Positions 1-8,157 of a DNA stretch of 12,498 nt are shown here, in pieces (position 1 is the stretch's first letter; each line of letters begins with the position of its first letter). Made by a program: the position numbers and the translations under genes. The notes beneath the pieces are model-generated. The model saw only the letters and a list, made by a program, of their open reading frames with translations, searched no databases and had not been told where the DNA came from. The stretch spans positions 1-12,498 of the forward strand of contig JAJYXS010000023.1 of the NCBI GenBank assembly GCA_021801615.1, read 5' to 3'. This stretch comes from Actinomycetes bacterium. Its GTDB lineage: Bacteria; Actinomycetota; Acidimicrobiia; Acidimicrobiales; RAAP-2.

Positions 1-1705
1 TGTCGTGCCGGAGCGCCGCGATCGCGGGAGTGACCGGGAGCGGGTCCGGGGTCGACGAGACGAACCACGCCCCGCCCAGGATGCAGAAGGTCGCCTCGAT
101 CCCGACGAGGAGCGCGAGGCCGCCGCGGCCGGCGAGCGTGTCGACGACGCGGGCGAGCGCGGCCTGCGCCGGGCTTCGTCGCAGGCCCGCGGCGCCCGCA
201 CGCTGGCCACGCGCGAAGCGCGCGAGCGCGACGAGCGCGAGCGCGGCCACCCCGATGCTCGGCCAGAGGAAGCTCGCCTGCCTGACGCTCGACTGGGGAT
301 GGGTGAGGTGGTCGAGGCCGATGCCGAGGAGCACCTCGAGCACCGCGAGCACGATGGCGAGGAACAAGGTGCCCGCGACGAGGAGCCGGTCCGTGAGGCT
401 GCGGACGAGCCAGTCGGTGCCGGGTGCGCGCTGGAGGTGCTCGGTGCTCCCCGGCGTGGTGACGACGAGCGCTTGCGCGCCGAACGCGGCGAGCATCGCG
501 AAGCCGAAGTCGAGGAACGTCGTGCCGAGGTCGAGCCGGAAGACCTTCGCCTCGGGGATGTGGCGCATGATCGCCGCGACCGGGGGCGCGAACAGCACGA
601 CGAGGAGCACGACGGTGAGGATGGTGAAGGCCCGGACCTCGGGGCGCCGGCGGAGCCAGACGAGACCGACGAGGGCGAGCACGAGGCCGACCGAGCCGAC
701 GTAGACCATCGAGACGTACAGATCGTCGGGGCCGATGATCGACGCGAGGTTGGTCGGCACGCCGTTGTAGCCCACGAAGAGCAGGTGGGTGAGGTCGTGG
801 GGGGGCAGCGACGACACGTACGGTCCGTAGACCCGGGCGGAGCTCGTGAGGACCTGTCCCGCAGGAAGGTAGATCGGCGCGACCAGCCCCGCGGCCACAA
901 CGAGCGCACCAAGGTGCGCGAGCAGCGCCTTTCGCGCGTCGACGCTGCGGGTGCCCGCCGTCGGCGATCCGGCCTCGTCGACCTCCTGGGAGCGGGCGAG
1001 CACGACCACCGCAGCGAAGACGCCGACGAACAGGACGAGGAAGACGTCGATCTGCGGCTCGCCCGCCGCGAAGGCGAGGGCGAGACCGATCGCGAGCAGC
1101 ACGCTGGGGGCGGCCCGGCGACGTCGGCGCACGACGATCACCGATGCGGCGAGGATCCAGCCGATGAGGGAGCAGACGTCCGCCTCGTAGACGCCGAGCC
1201 AGATCGTGAAGGCACCGCTGAGCTCGAAGATGGTCGCTCCCGCGAGGGAGGGGAGCACGCCGAGGCGCAGCACGCGGCACAGCACGTAGGTGCCGGTGCC
1301 GGCGACGACGAGCTCGGTCGCGATGGTCGCGCTGTGCGCGAGCGCGAGCGGGAACGCGTACCCGACGGCGATCGCGAGGCCGAAGGGGGCCGACTGGAAG
1401 TTGGAGGCAAGCGGCATCCCGAGGAGGTTGGCCGGCTGCCACATCGGGAAGATGCCTGCGTGGACCTGCAGCCAGCTGAGGACCTGCCAGGGGATGAACT
1501 GCTGGATCTGGTCCGACGCGACCGCATTGTGGACGTGGGGGTGGACGACGCTCGTGAGGCCGAGCTCCTGGAGGAGGTCGTAGGGGCCGAGCGCCTTCCC
1601 ATGGGAGAGCGCGGGAGCAAGGAAGCCTGCAGCGCAGACGAGCAGCCAGACGACGGCGGTGGTCTCGGTGAGCACCCGGCGGGTGCCTGCCGGAACCCCG
1701 TTCAC
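1..1705 (-). CDS. YfhO-like polytopic membrane protein, N-terminal part (runs off left edge)
   Basis: The minus frame is open for 568 codons from a GTG at 1705 to the window edge, so the C-terminus is missing. An in-frame TGA lies only a few codons upstream (1723-1721), which leaves this GTG as the only reasonable start. The product alternates hydrophobic helices with short loops: a first membrane segment at about residues 15-32, then many more. The loop after it carries DQIQQFIPWQ (65-74) and G-I-F-P-M-W-Q-P (84-91), followed by GMPLASNFQSAPF (96-108). This matches the early-loop pattern of YfhO-family, GT-C-like membrane proteins, in which an Asp and a 'PlWnP...G.Pl...Q' stretch are typical. 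Such proteins are thought to act in lipid-linked sugar transfer to envelope polymers; the substrate here is unknown. No Shine-Dalgarno sequence is evident, and translation may be leaderless. Family assignment is by motif memory; that this is a real membrane protein is much surer than its activity. Confidence 0.8.
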   Translation of the reverse strand, partial: MNGVPAGTRRVLTETTAVVWLLVCAAGFLAPALSHGKALGPYDLLQELGLTSVVHPHVHNAVASDQIQQFIPWQVLSWLQVHAGIFPMWQPANLLGMPLASNFQSAPFGLAIAVGYAFPLALAHSATIATELVVAGTGTYVLCRVLRLGVLPSLAGATIFELSGAFTIWLGVYEADVCSLIGWILAASVIVVRRRRRAAPSVLLAIGLALAFAAGEPQIDVFLVLFVGVFAAVVVLARSQEVDEAGSPTAGTRSVDARKALLAHLGALVVAAGLVAPIYLPAGQVLTSSARVYGPYVSSLPPHDLTHLLFVGYNGVPTNLASIIGPDDLYVSMVYVGSVGLVLALVGLVWLRRRPEVRAFTILTVVLLVVLFAPPVAAIMRHIPEAKVFRLDLGTTFLDFGFAMLAAFGAQALVVTTPGSTEHLQRAPGTDWLVRSLTDRLLVAGTLFLAIVLAVLEVLLGIGLDHLTHPQSSVRQASFLWPSIGVAALALVALARFARGQRAGAAGLRRSPAQAALARVVDTLAGRGGLALLVGIEATFCILGGAWFVSSTPDPLPVTPAIAALRHD

Positions 1706-1713
1706 GACCAGCG

Positions 1714-1719
1714 AATCTA
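1714..1719 (-). promoter_or_regulatory. Candidate -10 box for the YfhO-like gene
   Basis: On the minus strand TAGATT fits the TANNNT -10 consensus of housekeeping actinobacterial promoters. It lies 8 nt before the GTG start at 1705, so transcription would begin at or within a base or two of the start codon. Together with the lack of a ribosome binding site this suggests a leaderless mRNA. No good -35 hexamer is visible at 16-18 nt upstream, where the tandem repeats lie. Confidence 0.35.
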
Positions 1720-1858
1720 CTCACGTGCACAGGTCGTCCGAGGGCACTCACGCACCCAGGTCGCCCGAGTGCACTCACGGCACCCAGGCCGCCCCAGAGC
1801 ACTCACGCACCCAGGTCGCCCGAGGGCACTCACGCACCCAGGTCGCCCGAGGGCACTC
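1719..1858. repeat. Tandem array of five 27-28 bp repeats in a divergent intergenic region
   Basis: Five head-to-tail units start at 1719, 1746, 1773, 1801 and 1828, and the first four bases of a sixth follow at 1855. Each starts ACTCACG and continues with CACCCAGG, then GTCGCCCGAGGGC or a variant. Units 4 and 5 are identical, unit 2 differs from them by one base, unit 1 by several, and unit 3 is 28 bp with more changes. There are no spacers, so it is not a CRISPR array. Unit junctions read GAG(G/T)GCACTC, which at 1767-1776 is a perfect 10-bp palindrome. The array starts 13 bp upstream of the YfhO-like start codon and overlaps its candidate -10 box by one base. Confidence 0.9.
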
Positions 1859-1925
1859 TGAAAGGGCTGCGAGGGGCGCGTCGGCTCGGCGCGACAGCCC
1901 GGCCGCTCCCCTTGCGCCCGCCGGG

Positions 1926-1956
1926 CCCCGGCAGTCCCGGCGGCCCCGGCGGCCCC
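1926..1956 (-). other. Potential G-quadruplex motif on the minus strand
   Basis: The plus strand has C-runs of 4, 3, 4 and 4 bases separated by 6, 5 and 5 bases. The minus strand therefore fits the canonical pattern of four G-runs of at least three with loops of at most seven. It lies about 165 bp upstream of the helicase operon start. Such motifs also occur by chance in DNA of this GC content. Confidence 0.45.
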
Positions 1957-2101
1957 GGCAGCCTCGGCGGGCATCCCCCACCCAGGCGGATGCCGTTGGT
2001 AGCGTGACCGGCCAAGGCGTCTCCGGGTGTCGGGCGGTCTCGCTGCAGAGTGGATGCGACATCATTTTCCCTCGTCGGGAGCCATGTCTGGGGGAGCCGG
2101 T

Positions 2102-2108
2102 GGGAGGT
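2102..2108 (+). promoter_or_regulatory. Ribosome binding site supporting the GTG start at 2121
   Basis: GGGAGGT lies 12 nt before the GTG at 2121. An in-frame GTG at 2100 would overlap this site and has only 3 nt between it and GGGGGAG at 2090-2096, so 2121 is preferred. Confidence 0.5.
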
Positions 2109-2120
2109 CACAAGGCCAGC

Positions 2121-4883
2121 GTGAAGAGGAGCGGCGCCGGTGCAGCCCCGCCGTCTGCGGGGTCGGGGTCGATCACCTCGGGCGCTCACGCCGAGGCGCT
2201 TGGTGTGCTCGGGACGGAGGAGTTGGCCGCGCTCCTCGCGTTGCGACCCGATCTCGCCGTCCCTCCTCCGGGGTCCGTCGAGGAGCTGGAGGCTCGGGCG
2301 TTCTCACCTCACAGCGTCCTTCGGGCGCTCCTCGAGGCGGACGTCTCGGTCATCCAGCTGGTGCAGCTCTTCACGATCCTGGGCGACAAGCACCCTCGCT
2401 TGACCGACGTGCGCGAGATGGCGGGGGAGGGGACCGAGCCGGCCGTGCACCGGGCGCTCGAGTGGCTGGTGCAGCGGCATCTCGTGGTGCCGGTGTCCGA
2501 CGACGAGCTGTGCGTCCACCCGGCCTTCCTCTCGATCGCAGGTGCGGCGGCTCTCGGTCCTCCGGCAGCCGATCTCGTGGAGCTGCTCTCGGTGTCGGAC
2601 CTCCAGGCGGTCGCGAGCACGCTCGGTCGCCAGGGGGGCTCCAGTCGCAAGGCTGCGCTGGTCGACCGCGTGCTCGATTTCTTGGCCGACGCGGATGCGG
2701 TCCGCGACCTCGTCGGCGGCGCGCCGGGCGAGGCCGGTGCCCTTGCGCGCCGGCTCGCCACCGGCACGCCGTCGCTGCCGCTGCCCTGGGAGCTGGCCGC
2801 GGATCCCTACCGCCGCCGGCAGGACGGAGCCGCTGGAGCCGGCGTGGCGTGGCTCCTCCGTCACGGCCTCGTCTATCGGGACAGCTGGGCCACCGCGGTG
2901 ATGCCCCGCGAAGTGGGGCTCGCGCTGCGCGGTGGCCACCCGTTCGAAGCGGAGTCCTACCTCCGGCCCGCCGTCGGGGTCCAGGAGCCCGAGGAGCCCT
3001 CACCGTCGGCCGCCGAGGCTCGGGCGGTGACCTCGACCCGGGCGGTCGAGCGGCTGGTCGAGAGCTTGGGGTCCAGGCCGGCGCAGTTGCTGAAGGGCGG
3101 CGGGGTGGGGGTGCGCGAGGTGCGCCGACTGGCCGCAGACCTCGAGATGCCCGATCGTGACGTGTTCCGACTGGTCGAGATCGCCGCCGCCGCCGGCCTC
3201 CTCGCAGAGGAGGCCCATCGCGGGCTGCTCCTGCCGACCCAGGCGGCCGACGAGTGGCTCGACCTCGGCACGGCCGACCGATGGTGGGCGCTCGCCTTCA
3301 GCTGGCTGGAGATGGCCGTGCATCCCAGCCTGGCCGGCACCCCGGACGCCCGGGGCAAGGCGCAGCCCGCCCTCGCCTACGTCCCCGACACAGCGTCGAA
3401 GGCGGCCGTGCAGCGCCGTTCGTACCTCCTGATCCTGCTGGAGGCCGGCAGCGCGAGTGCCCAGGACGAGGCATCGCTGGCCGCGGCGGCGGCCTGGGAC
3501 GCCCCGCTCGCCTGGAGCGACGTCGTCGCGCCCGTGTCGTTGATCACGCGCTGGGTGCTCGCGGAGATGGAGCTGCTCGGCCTCGCGGTCGATGGCGTCC
3601 CGACCGGTTTCGCCCGCGCGCTGGTCGCCGGCGACCCCGGGGGAGCCCGGCGGCTGCTCGCCGGCTCCGACGCCGATGCCTGGGAGGTGGTGCTCCAGGC
3701 CGACCTCACCGGGCTCGCCACCGGTCGAGTGCCCTCCCAGGTGCGTGCCGAGCTCACACTGCTCGCCGACGTCGAGGGGCGAGGAGCGGCGACCATGTAC
3801 CGTTTCAGCGAAGGCTCGCTGCGGCGGGCGTTCGACGCCGGCCGCAGCGGTGAGGAGATCCTGGACTTCCTGAACCTCCACGCCGCGAAGGGCGTGCCGC
3901 AGGCGCTCGCCTACCTCGTCGGCGACGTCGAGCGGCGTCACGGCCACATGCGCGCCGGCCGGGCCGCCTGCTACGTCCGCTTCGACGACCCCGCGCTCGC
4001 GGCGGAGGTCCTGCGGGCCAAGAAGATGGCCAACGTCGGGCTCCGCCAGATCGCCCCCACGGTCCTCGTCTCCGACAGCCCGCACCAGCGCGTGTTGAGC
4101 GCGCTGCGGGGATGCGGGTACCTCCCGGTCGAGGAATCGGCGGACGGGACGCTGGTGCCTACCCCCGTCGCCCGTGAGCGCGCCCAGCAGGGGCGTGCGC
4201 ACGGCGTTCCGCACGTAGCCACCCAGGAGGCCCGTGCCGACCCGGGGGCGGGCCGGTGGGGGCTGGGAGCGCCAGACGGTGACGCCGCGGGCTCTTTGCG
4301 CGCAGACCGTCTGCGCGCGCTGGCGGCGGCGCTGCTCGAGCCGGCTGCGGTCACCTCCGGGCCCGCCCGACACGGGCCGGGTCCGCTCGGCCCGGGCTCG
4401 GTGTCGCGTGTCGAGATCCCGACGGTGCTCCGACGGCCTGGGGACCGGGCGACGGCTGCGGGCGGCGGGGGAGCCTGGGAGGACCGCCTGGACGGCGTCG
4501 GCCTGGGCGACTTCGACCTGGACGGCTTCGAAGACGACGACTTCGAGGATGACGACGTCGACGACGAGGACGTCGGGGACGGCGACTTGGGGGACGATGC
4601 CTTCCGGCAGGGGGCGGGGCCCGAGCGGCCGACCGAGATCGTGCGCTCCCGCGAGGCGGTCTTCCGCCTCCTCGAGCTGGCGGCTGAGCACGAGTGGGCC
4701 GTGCGCATCTCGTACACCTCAGCTGCCGGCAAGACGGTCGAGGTGACGGCCGCGGTCCTGGACGTCTCGGAGCGGGTGATGGTCGCGTACGTCGCGCCTC
4801 GGTGGTCCGAGCAGAAGTACGTGCTGGAGCGGATCGGCTGGGCTCGGGTCCTGACCGAGGCCGAGGAGGCGGTGCTGCAATGA
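2121..4883 (+). CDS. Helicase-associated protein (XPB/Ssl2 N-terminal-like domain), partner of XPB
   Basis: A 920-aa product resembling the large helicase-associated proteins encoded just upstream of XPB in Actinobacteria (M. tuberculosis Rv0862c is the analogue). The N-terminus has the family's RPDL-AVPPP stretch and a repetitive helical, winged-helix-like region. Residues about 155-190 look SAP-like (Leu-rich, then a G-G and R-K-A-A-L pattern). The most recognisable part starts with VVLQADL at 523-529 and runs to about 655, including YRFSEGSLRRAFDAG; it fits the Helicase_C_3 (XPB/Ssl2-like) domain. After a variable linker comes a strongly acidic stretch (about 797-826, rich in Asp with Glu and Phe), then a C-terminal WYL-like fold (about 840-920, with IRISYTSAAGK-type strands and a YVLERIGW ending). 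The gene overlaps xpb by ATGA, implying translational coupling and a shared complex or pathway. The frame stays open upstream to 1659, but that part is low complexity and crosses the tandem repeats, so it is excluded. Start is moderately sure; family is sure. Confidence 0.88.
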   Translation: MKRSGAGAAPPSAGSGSITSGAHAEALGVLGTEELAALLALRPDLAVPPPGSVEELEARAFSPHSVLRALLEADVSVIQLVQLFTILGDKHPRLTDVREMAGEGTEPAVHRALEWLVQRHLVVPVSDDELCVHPAFLSIAGAAALGPPAADLVELLSVSDLQAVASTLGRQGGSSRKAALVDRVLDFLADADAVRDLVGGAPGEAGALARRLATGTPSLPLPWELAADPYRRRQDGAAGAGVAWLLRHGLVYRDSWATAVMPREVGLALRGGHPFEAESYLRPAVGVQEPEEPSPSAAEARAVTSTRAVERLVESLGSRPAQLLKGGGVGVREVRRLAADLEMPDRDVFRLVEIAAAAGLLAEEAHRGLLLPTQAADEWLDLGTADRWWALAFSWLEMAVHPSLAGTPDARGKAQPALAYVPDTASKAAVQRRSYLLILLEAGSASAQDEASLAAAAAWDAPLAWSDVVAPVSLITRWVLAEMELLGLAVDGVPTGFARALVAGDPGGARRLLAGSDADAWEVVLQADLTGLATGRVPSQVRAELTLLADVEGRGAATMYRFSEGSLRRAFDAGRSGEEILDFLNLHAAKGVPQALAYLVGDVERRHGHMRAGRAACYVRFDDPALAAEVLRAKKMANVGLRQIAPTVLVSDSPHQRVLSALRGCGYLPVEESADGTLVPTPVARERAQQGRAHGVPHVATQEARADPGAGRWGLGAPDGDAAGSLRADRLRALAAALLEPAAVTSGPARHGPGPLGPGSVSRVEIPTVLRRPGDRATAAGGGGAWEDRLDGVGLGDFDLDGFEDDDFEDDDVDDEDVGDGDLGDDAFRQGAGPERPTEIVRSREAVFRLLELAAEHEWAVRISYTSAAGKTVEVTAAVLDVSERVMVAYVAPRWSEQKYVLERIGWARVLTEAEEAVLQ

Positions 4884-6568
4884 ACGATCCAGGTGCAGGG
4901 GCTCGGACGCCCGGCGGTCCGCTCATCGTCCAGTCCGACCAGACGCTGCTGCTCGAGCTCGACCACCCCGAGGCGGAGGAGTGCCGGGCGGAGATCGCCG
5001 CGTTCGCCGAGCTCGAGCGCTCTCCCGAGCACGTGCACACGTACCGGATGACCCCGCTCGGCCTGTGGAACGCGCGGGCCGCCGGGATCGACGCCGAGCA
5101 GGTCTGCGCGTCGCTGCGCCGCTGGTCGAGGTTCCCGGTTCCCGACTCGCTCCTGGCTCAGGTGGCCGAGACGATCGGCCGGTACGGCCGGCTGGTGATC
5201 GAGGACGACCCCCGCCACGGCCTGGTGCTCACGACCAACGACCGGCCGGTGCTCGAGGAGGCGGCCCGCGCGAAGACGATCGCTCCGCTGCTCGGCCCTC
5301 GCATCGACGCGGACACCGTCGTCGTCTACCGCGAGCACCGCGGCCGGGTCAAGCAGGCCCTCATCAAGCTCGGGTGGCCTGCAGAGGACCGGGCCGGCTA
5401 TGTCGACGGCGCCCCGCACCTGATCCGCCTCCACGAGGACGAGCGCTTCAGGCTGCGTGCGTACCAGCGAGAGGCCGCGGACGCCTTCGTCGCTTCGGGC
5501 AGTGGCGTGGTCGTCCTGCCGTGCGGCGCAGGCAAGACGGCGGTCGCCATGGCGGCCATGGCGTCGGTCTCGAGCAGGACGCTCGTGCTCGTGACCAGCA
5601 CGGTGGCCGTGCGCCAATGGCGTGCGGAGCTCCTGGCGCACACGTCGCTCAGGGACGACGAGATCGGGGAGTACTCAGGGGAGCGCAAGGAGGTCCGCCC
5701 GGTCACCCTGGCCACCTACCAGATCGTGATCACGAAGCGAGGCCGCCTCACCCCGCACATGGACGCGCTGTCGGCCGAGGACTGGGGCCTCATCGTCTAC
5801 GACGAGGTCCACCTCCTGCCTGCGCCCGTCTTCAGGATGACCGCGGACATCCAGAGCCGCCGTCGCCTGGGGCTCACCGCCACCTTGGTGCGCGAGGACG
5901 GCAAGGAAGGTGACGTCTTCAGCCTGATCGGTCCCAAGCGGTTCGACGTGCCCTGGCGCGACGTGGAGGCCCAGGGGTACATCGCCCCGGCCTCCTGCAC
6001 CGAGGTGCGGGTGACGCTGGCCGACGAGGAGCGCATGGCCTACGCCCTGGCCGAGCCGGCCGACCGGTACCGGGCGGGGGCGACCGCCCGCTCCAAGCTC
6101 GCCGTCGTCGAGGCGTTGTGCGCTGGCGCGGTCGCCGCCGGGGAGCCGACGCTGGTGATCGGCCAGTTCCTGGACCAGCTGGAGGTGCTCGGACGGCGCC
6201 TGGGCGCCCCGGTCCTCACGGGGGCGACGTCGACCGCCGAGCGCGAGCGGCTCTTCGCCTCCTTCCGTGCGGGCGAGATCCCGGTGCTCGTCGTGTCGAA
6301 GGTCGCGAACTTCTCCATCGACCTCCCGGAGGCGAGCGTGGCCATCCAGGTGTCGGGCACCTTCGGGAGCCGCCAGGAGGAGGCCCAGCGCCTGGGCCGC
6401 CTGCTCAGGCCCAAGCACGACGGCCGCCAGGCCCACTTCTACTCGGTGGTGGCCCGCGACACGAACGACCAGGAGTTCGCCGTCCGCCGCCAACGTTTCC
6501 TCGCCGAGCAGGGCTACGCCTACCGCATCGTGGACGCCGAGCAGGTGCTGGGGGAGCTCGCCGTCTGA
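4880..6568 (+). CDS. xpb: XPB/Ercc3-type 3'-5' DNA helicase (SF2)
   Basis: A 562-aa ATP-dependent DNA helicase closely resembling mycobacterial XPB (Rv0861c, about 540 aa). The N-terminal damage-recognition-like domain (about 13-175) carries the conserved PLIVQSDQTLLLELDH and PEHVHTYRMTPLGLWNARAAG stretches. SF2 motifs follow in order: Walker A PCGAGKT with Lys219, DEVH at 308-311, LTAT just before the XPB-specific R-E-D element (Arg338-Glu339-Asp340), and motif VI Q-E-E-A-Q-R-L-G-R-L-L-R at 499-510. All catalytic residues expected are present, so it should be active. The start overlaps the upstream stop as ATGA, with GAGGAGG at 4863-4869 inside the upstream gene, 10 nt from the ATG. Eukaryotic XPB opens DNA in transcription and nucleotide excision repair; bacterial homologues unwind 3'-5' in vitro, while their cellular role is less settled. 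No nuclease gene such as bax1 lies next to it here. Confidence 0.96.
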   Translation: MNDPGAGARTPGGPLIVQSDQTLLLELDHPEAEECRAEIAAFAELERSPEHVHTYRMTPLGLWNARAAGIDAEQVCASLRRWSRFPVPDSLLAQVAETIGRYGRLVIEDDPRHGLVLTTNDRPVLEEAARAKTIAPLLGPRIDADTVVVYREHRGRVKQALIKLGWPAEDRAGYVDGAPHLIRLHEDERFRLRAYQREAADAFVASGSGVVVLPCGAGKTAVAMAAMASVSSRTLVLVTSTVAVRQWRAELLAHTSLRDDEIGEYSGERKEVRPVTLATYQIVITKRGRLTPHMDALSAEDWGLIVYDEVHLLPAPVFRMTADIQSRRRLGLTATLVREDGKEGDVFSLIGPKRFDVPWRDVEAQGYIAPASCTEVRVTLADEERMAYALAEPADRYRAGATARSKLAVVEALCAGAVAAGEPTLVIGQFLDQLEVLGRRLGAPVLTGATSTAERERLFASFRAGEIPVLVVSKVANFSIDLPEASVAIQVSGTFGSRQEEAQRLGRLLRPKHDGRQAHFYSVVARDTNDQEFAVRRQRFLAEQGYAYRIVDAEQVLGELAV

Positions 6569-6591
6569 GGTCAACGTTCGTACGGCGCCGT

Positions 6592-6605
6592 CCCGGGCGG
6601 CCGGG
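6592..6605. terminator. Weak hairpin between convergent genes
   Basis: A CCCGG / CCGGG stem with a 4-nt loop lies in the 82-bp gap between the convergent xpb and permease stops. It is short and has no T-run, so a terminator role is only suggested by position. Confidence 0.2.
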
Positions 6606-6650
6606 CTTCGCTCCTCGGTGCCCCGGAGGTGCGGCGCTGCTCGACGGGCG

Positions 6651-8153
6651 CTACTCCAAGGGCCCCGCCGCGAGGATCCGTTCCTGCTCGGCGGCCTGCT
6701 TGCGCACGCTCGAGAACGCGAGCACGAGGTAGACGATCGCAGCGACCCCGATGCCGAGGTAGATGCTGAAGTCGGCGCCGTAGCCGTGGGGGTCGCGGGT
6801 CGCGTACGTGACCTCGTTCAACCAGGTCGGCAGGTGGAAGGTGGCCGACAGGGCCGAGATGGCCGCGAACATCCCCACCACCTGGGCGACGATCGCCGGC
6901 CAGAAGAAACCCCCGCTGCGGTAGTAGAGGCTGTCGCGGCCGGTGCGCTGGAGCTGCGCCGGCACGTACTTGAACCGGCGCAGGATCCAGTCGACCATGT
7001 AGATGCCGAACCACGGCGCGATCCAGACGATCACCACGTCGACGAAGTCCTTCAAGTAGGAGGAGAACGACGTGCTCAGGACGGCGAAGATGGTGAACCC
7101 GAGGACGATCAGGCAGTCGATCACCACTGCGACGTAGCGCTTCACCGGCACGCCCATGGCCTGGAGGGTGACCCCCGAGGAGTACAGGTCGAGACCGTTG
7201 ATCGCGAAGATCTGCAGGATCGCGAAGACGAGGAAGAGCACCACGAACCACGACGGGATGATGCTCTGCTGCGACAGGGCTTTGAACGTCGACCCTGTGA
7301 CGCCGGCGCCCTTGACGAAGGTGTACACGGCGGCGCCCAGGAGCATCACCAGGATCTCTGGGATCGCGGTCGCGACGAAGACCCAGCCGACGATCGAGGA
7401 CTTCTTGGCATTCGGTCGGCAGTAGCGCGAGTAGTCGTTCCCGCACTCGGTCCACCCGAGCCCTGACAACGTGATCGTGAACGCCAAGCCCTCCATGTAG
7501 GTCTGCCAGTCCGCGCCGTGCGCGACAGCGGTCGTGGTCGCGTGCGGGACCGCGAAGCCCAGCAGGATGGCGAAGATGACGAGGAAGGGGATCGCCAGCC
7601 AGCGCAGCACCTTCACCATGGTGGCGTGGCCGAGGAACGGCAGGACGCCCTGGATGGCGACCGCCACGATCACGAAGACGATCTTGGTCGGGTCGCCGAC
7701 GCCGAAGCCGGCCTTCTCGGTGAGCACGGCTCCGGCCAGGACGATGAGGAAGATGCCCTCGACCTCGAACCCGAGCTGGGTGATCCAGTTGAAGAAGGCG
7801 ATGCCGCGCGACCCGTTCGGCCCGTAGGCGGCGCGGTTGGTGCCGAACACGGTCGTGCCGGCCTGCGGGCCCTGGAGGCTCGAGAGCCCGAGCAGCAGGT
7901 ACGAGAGGTTCCCGATGACGATGATCGAGAGGGCCTGCCAGAAGGTGAACCCGAAGGACATGAGGATGGCGCCGTAGATGAAGTACTCGACCTGGACGCT
8001 CGCGCCCGCCCACATCCAGCCGACGTCGCTCGGTTTCGCCCAGCGCTCACCAAGCGAGATGTAGTCCACCCCGTGCGTCTCGACGTGGAACGGCTCGTCC
8101 GACTCGGGCAGGTCTCCGAGGGACGGGACGTCCCTTGTCAGCGCCGTCGTCAT
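6651..8153 (-). CDS. NCS1-family nucleobase:cation symporter (purine/cytosine permease-like)
   Basis: A 500-aa integral membrane protein with about twelve hydrophobic segments between residues 45 and 482, a hydrophilic N-terminus of about 40 residues and a charged C-terminal tail. The segment GLGWTECGNDYSRYCRP (232-247) has the D-Y-S-R-Y-x-P signature of NCS1 transporters, and GASVQVEYFIYGA and GPQAGT-VFGTNRAAYG fit conserved regions of TM1-TM3. NCS1 proteins import cytosine, purines, allantoin, hydantoins or thiamine with Na+ or H+; the substrate cannot be read from the sequence. The ATG at 8153 is chosen because GAGGGGG lies 4 nt upstream; a longer frame reaching 8375 adds only Arg/Ser-rich residues. 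No catabolic gene such as a deaminase or hydantoinase is next to it, so context does not help. It converges with xpb and diverges from the Kelch gene, so it is probably monocistronic. Confidence 0.92.
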   Translation of the reverse strand: MTTALTRDVPSLGDLPESDEPFHVETHGVDYISLGERWAKPSDVGWMWAGASVQVEYFIYGAILMSFGFTFWQALSIIVIGNLSYLLLGLSSLQGPQAGTTVFGTNRAAYGPNGSRGIAFFNWITQLGFEVEGIFLIVLAGAVLTEKAGFGVGDPTKIVFVIVAVAIQGVLPFLGHATMVKVLRWLAIPFLVIFAILLGFAVPHATTTAVAHGADWQTYMEGLAFTITLSGLGWTECGNDYSRYCRPNAKKSSIVGWVFVATAIPEILVMLLGAAVYTFVKGAGVTGSTFKALSQQSIIPSWFVVLFLVFAILQIFAINGLDLYSSGVTLQAMGVPVKRYVAVVIDCLIVLGFTIFAVLSTSFSSYLKDFVDVVIVWIAPWFGIYMVDWILRRFKYVPAQLQRTGRDSLYYRSGGFFWPAIVAQVVGMFAAISALSATFHLPTWLNEVTYATRDPHGYGADFSIYLGIGVAAIVYLVLAFSSVRKQAAEQERILAAGPLE

Positions 8154-8157
8154 TGGT

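Larger units (their letters stand above)
1859..2120. other. Remainder of divergent intergenic region, no gene seen
   Basis: This stretch separates the tandem repeats from the helicase operon. Frames are open through it on both strands, but the translations are Arg/Pro/Ala-rich low complexity, as expected of noncoding GC-rich DNA. It holds a tract of C-runs at 1926-1956 and the ribosome binding site at 2102-2108. A TAGCGT at 2000-2005 could serve as a -10 box for the helicase operon, but no -35 partner was found. Confidence 0.6.

Noticed and set aside
1719..1858. CRISPR array
   Set aside because: The units are contiguous with no unique spacers and there are no cas genes.
5..1861. 618-codon plus-strand open frame across the left end
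   Set aside because: Its product is almost all charged residues (Arg, Glu, Asp), as expected of the opposite strand of a hydrophobic membrane protein; the minus-strand frame has clear helices and family motifs.
1659..2120. In-frame upstream extension of the helicase-associated protein
   Set aside because: It would overlap the start of the YfhO-like gene and read through the 27-bp repeats; the product is Arg/Pro-rich with no family similarity, and a ribosome binding site precedes 2121.
1830..2189. Minus-strand frame with a short collagen-like G-P-P run
   Set aside because: Only a few triplets arise from the GGCCCC-type tract, and the rest is low complexity without a ribosome binding site.
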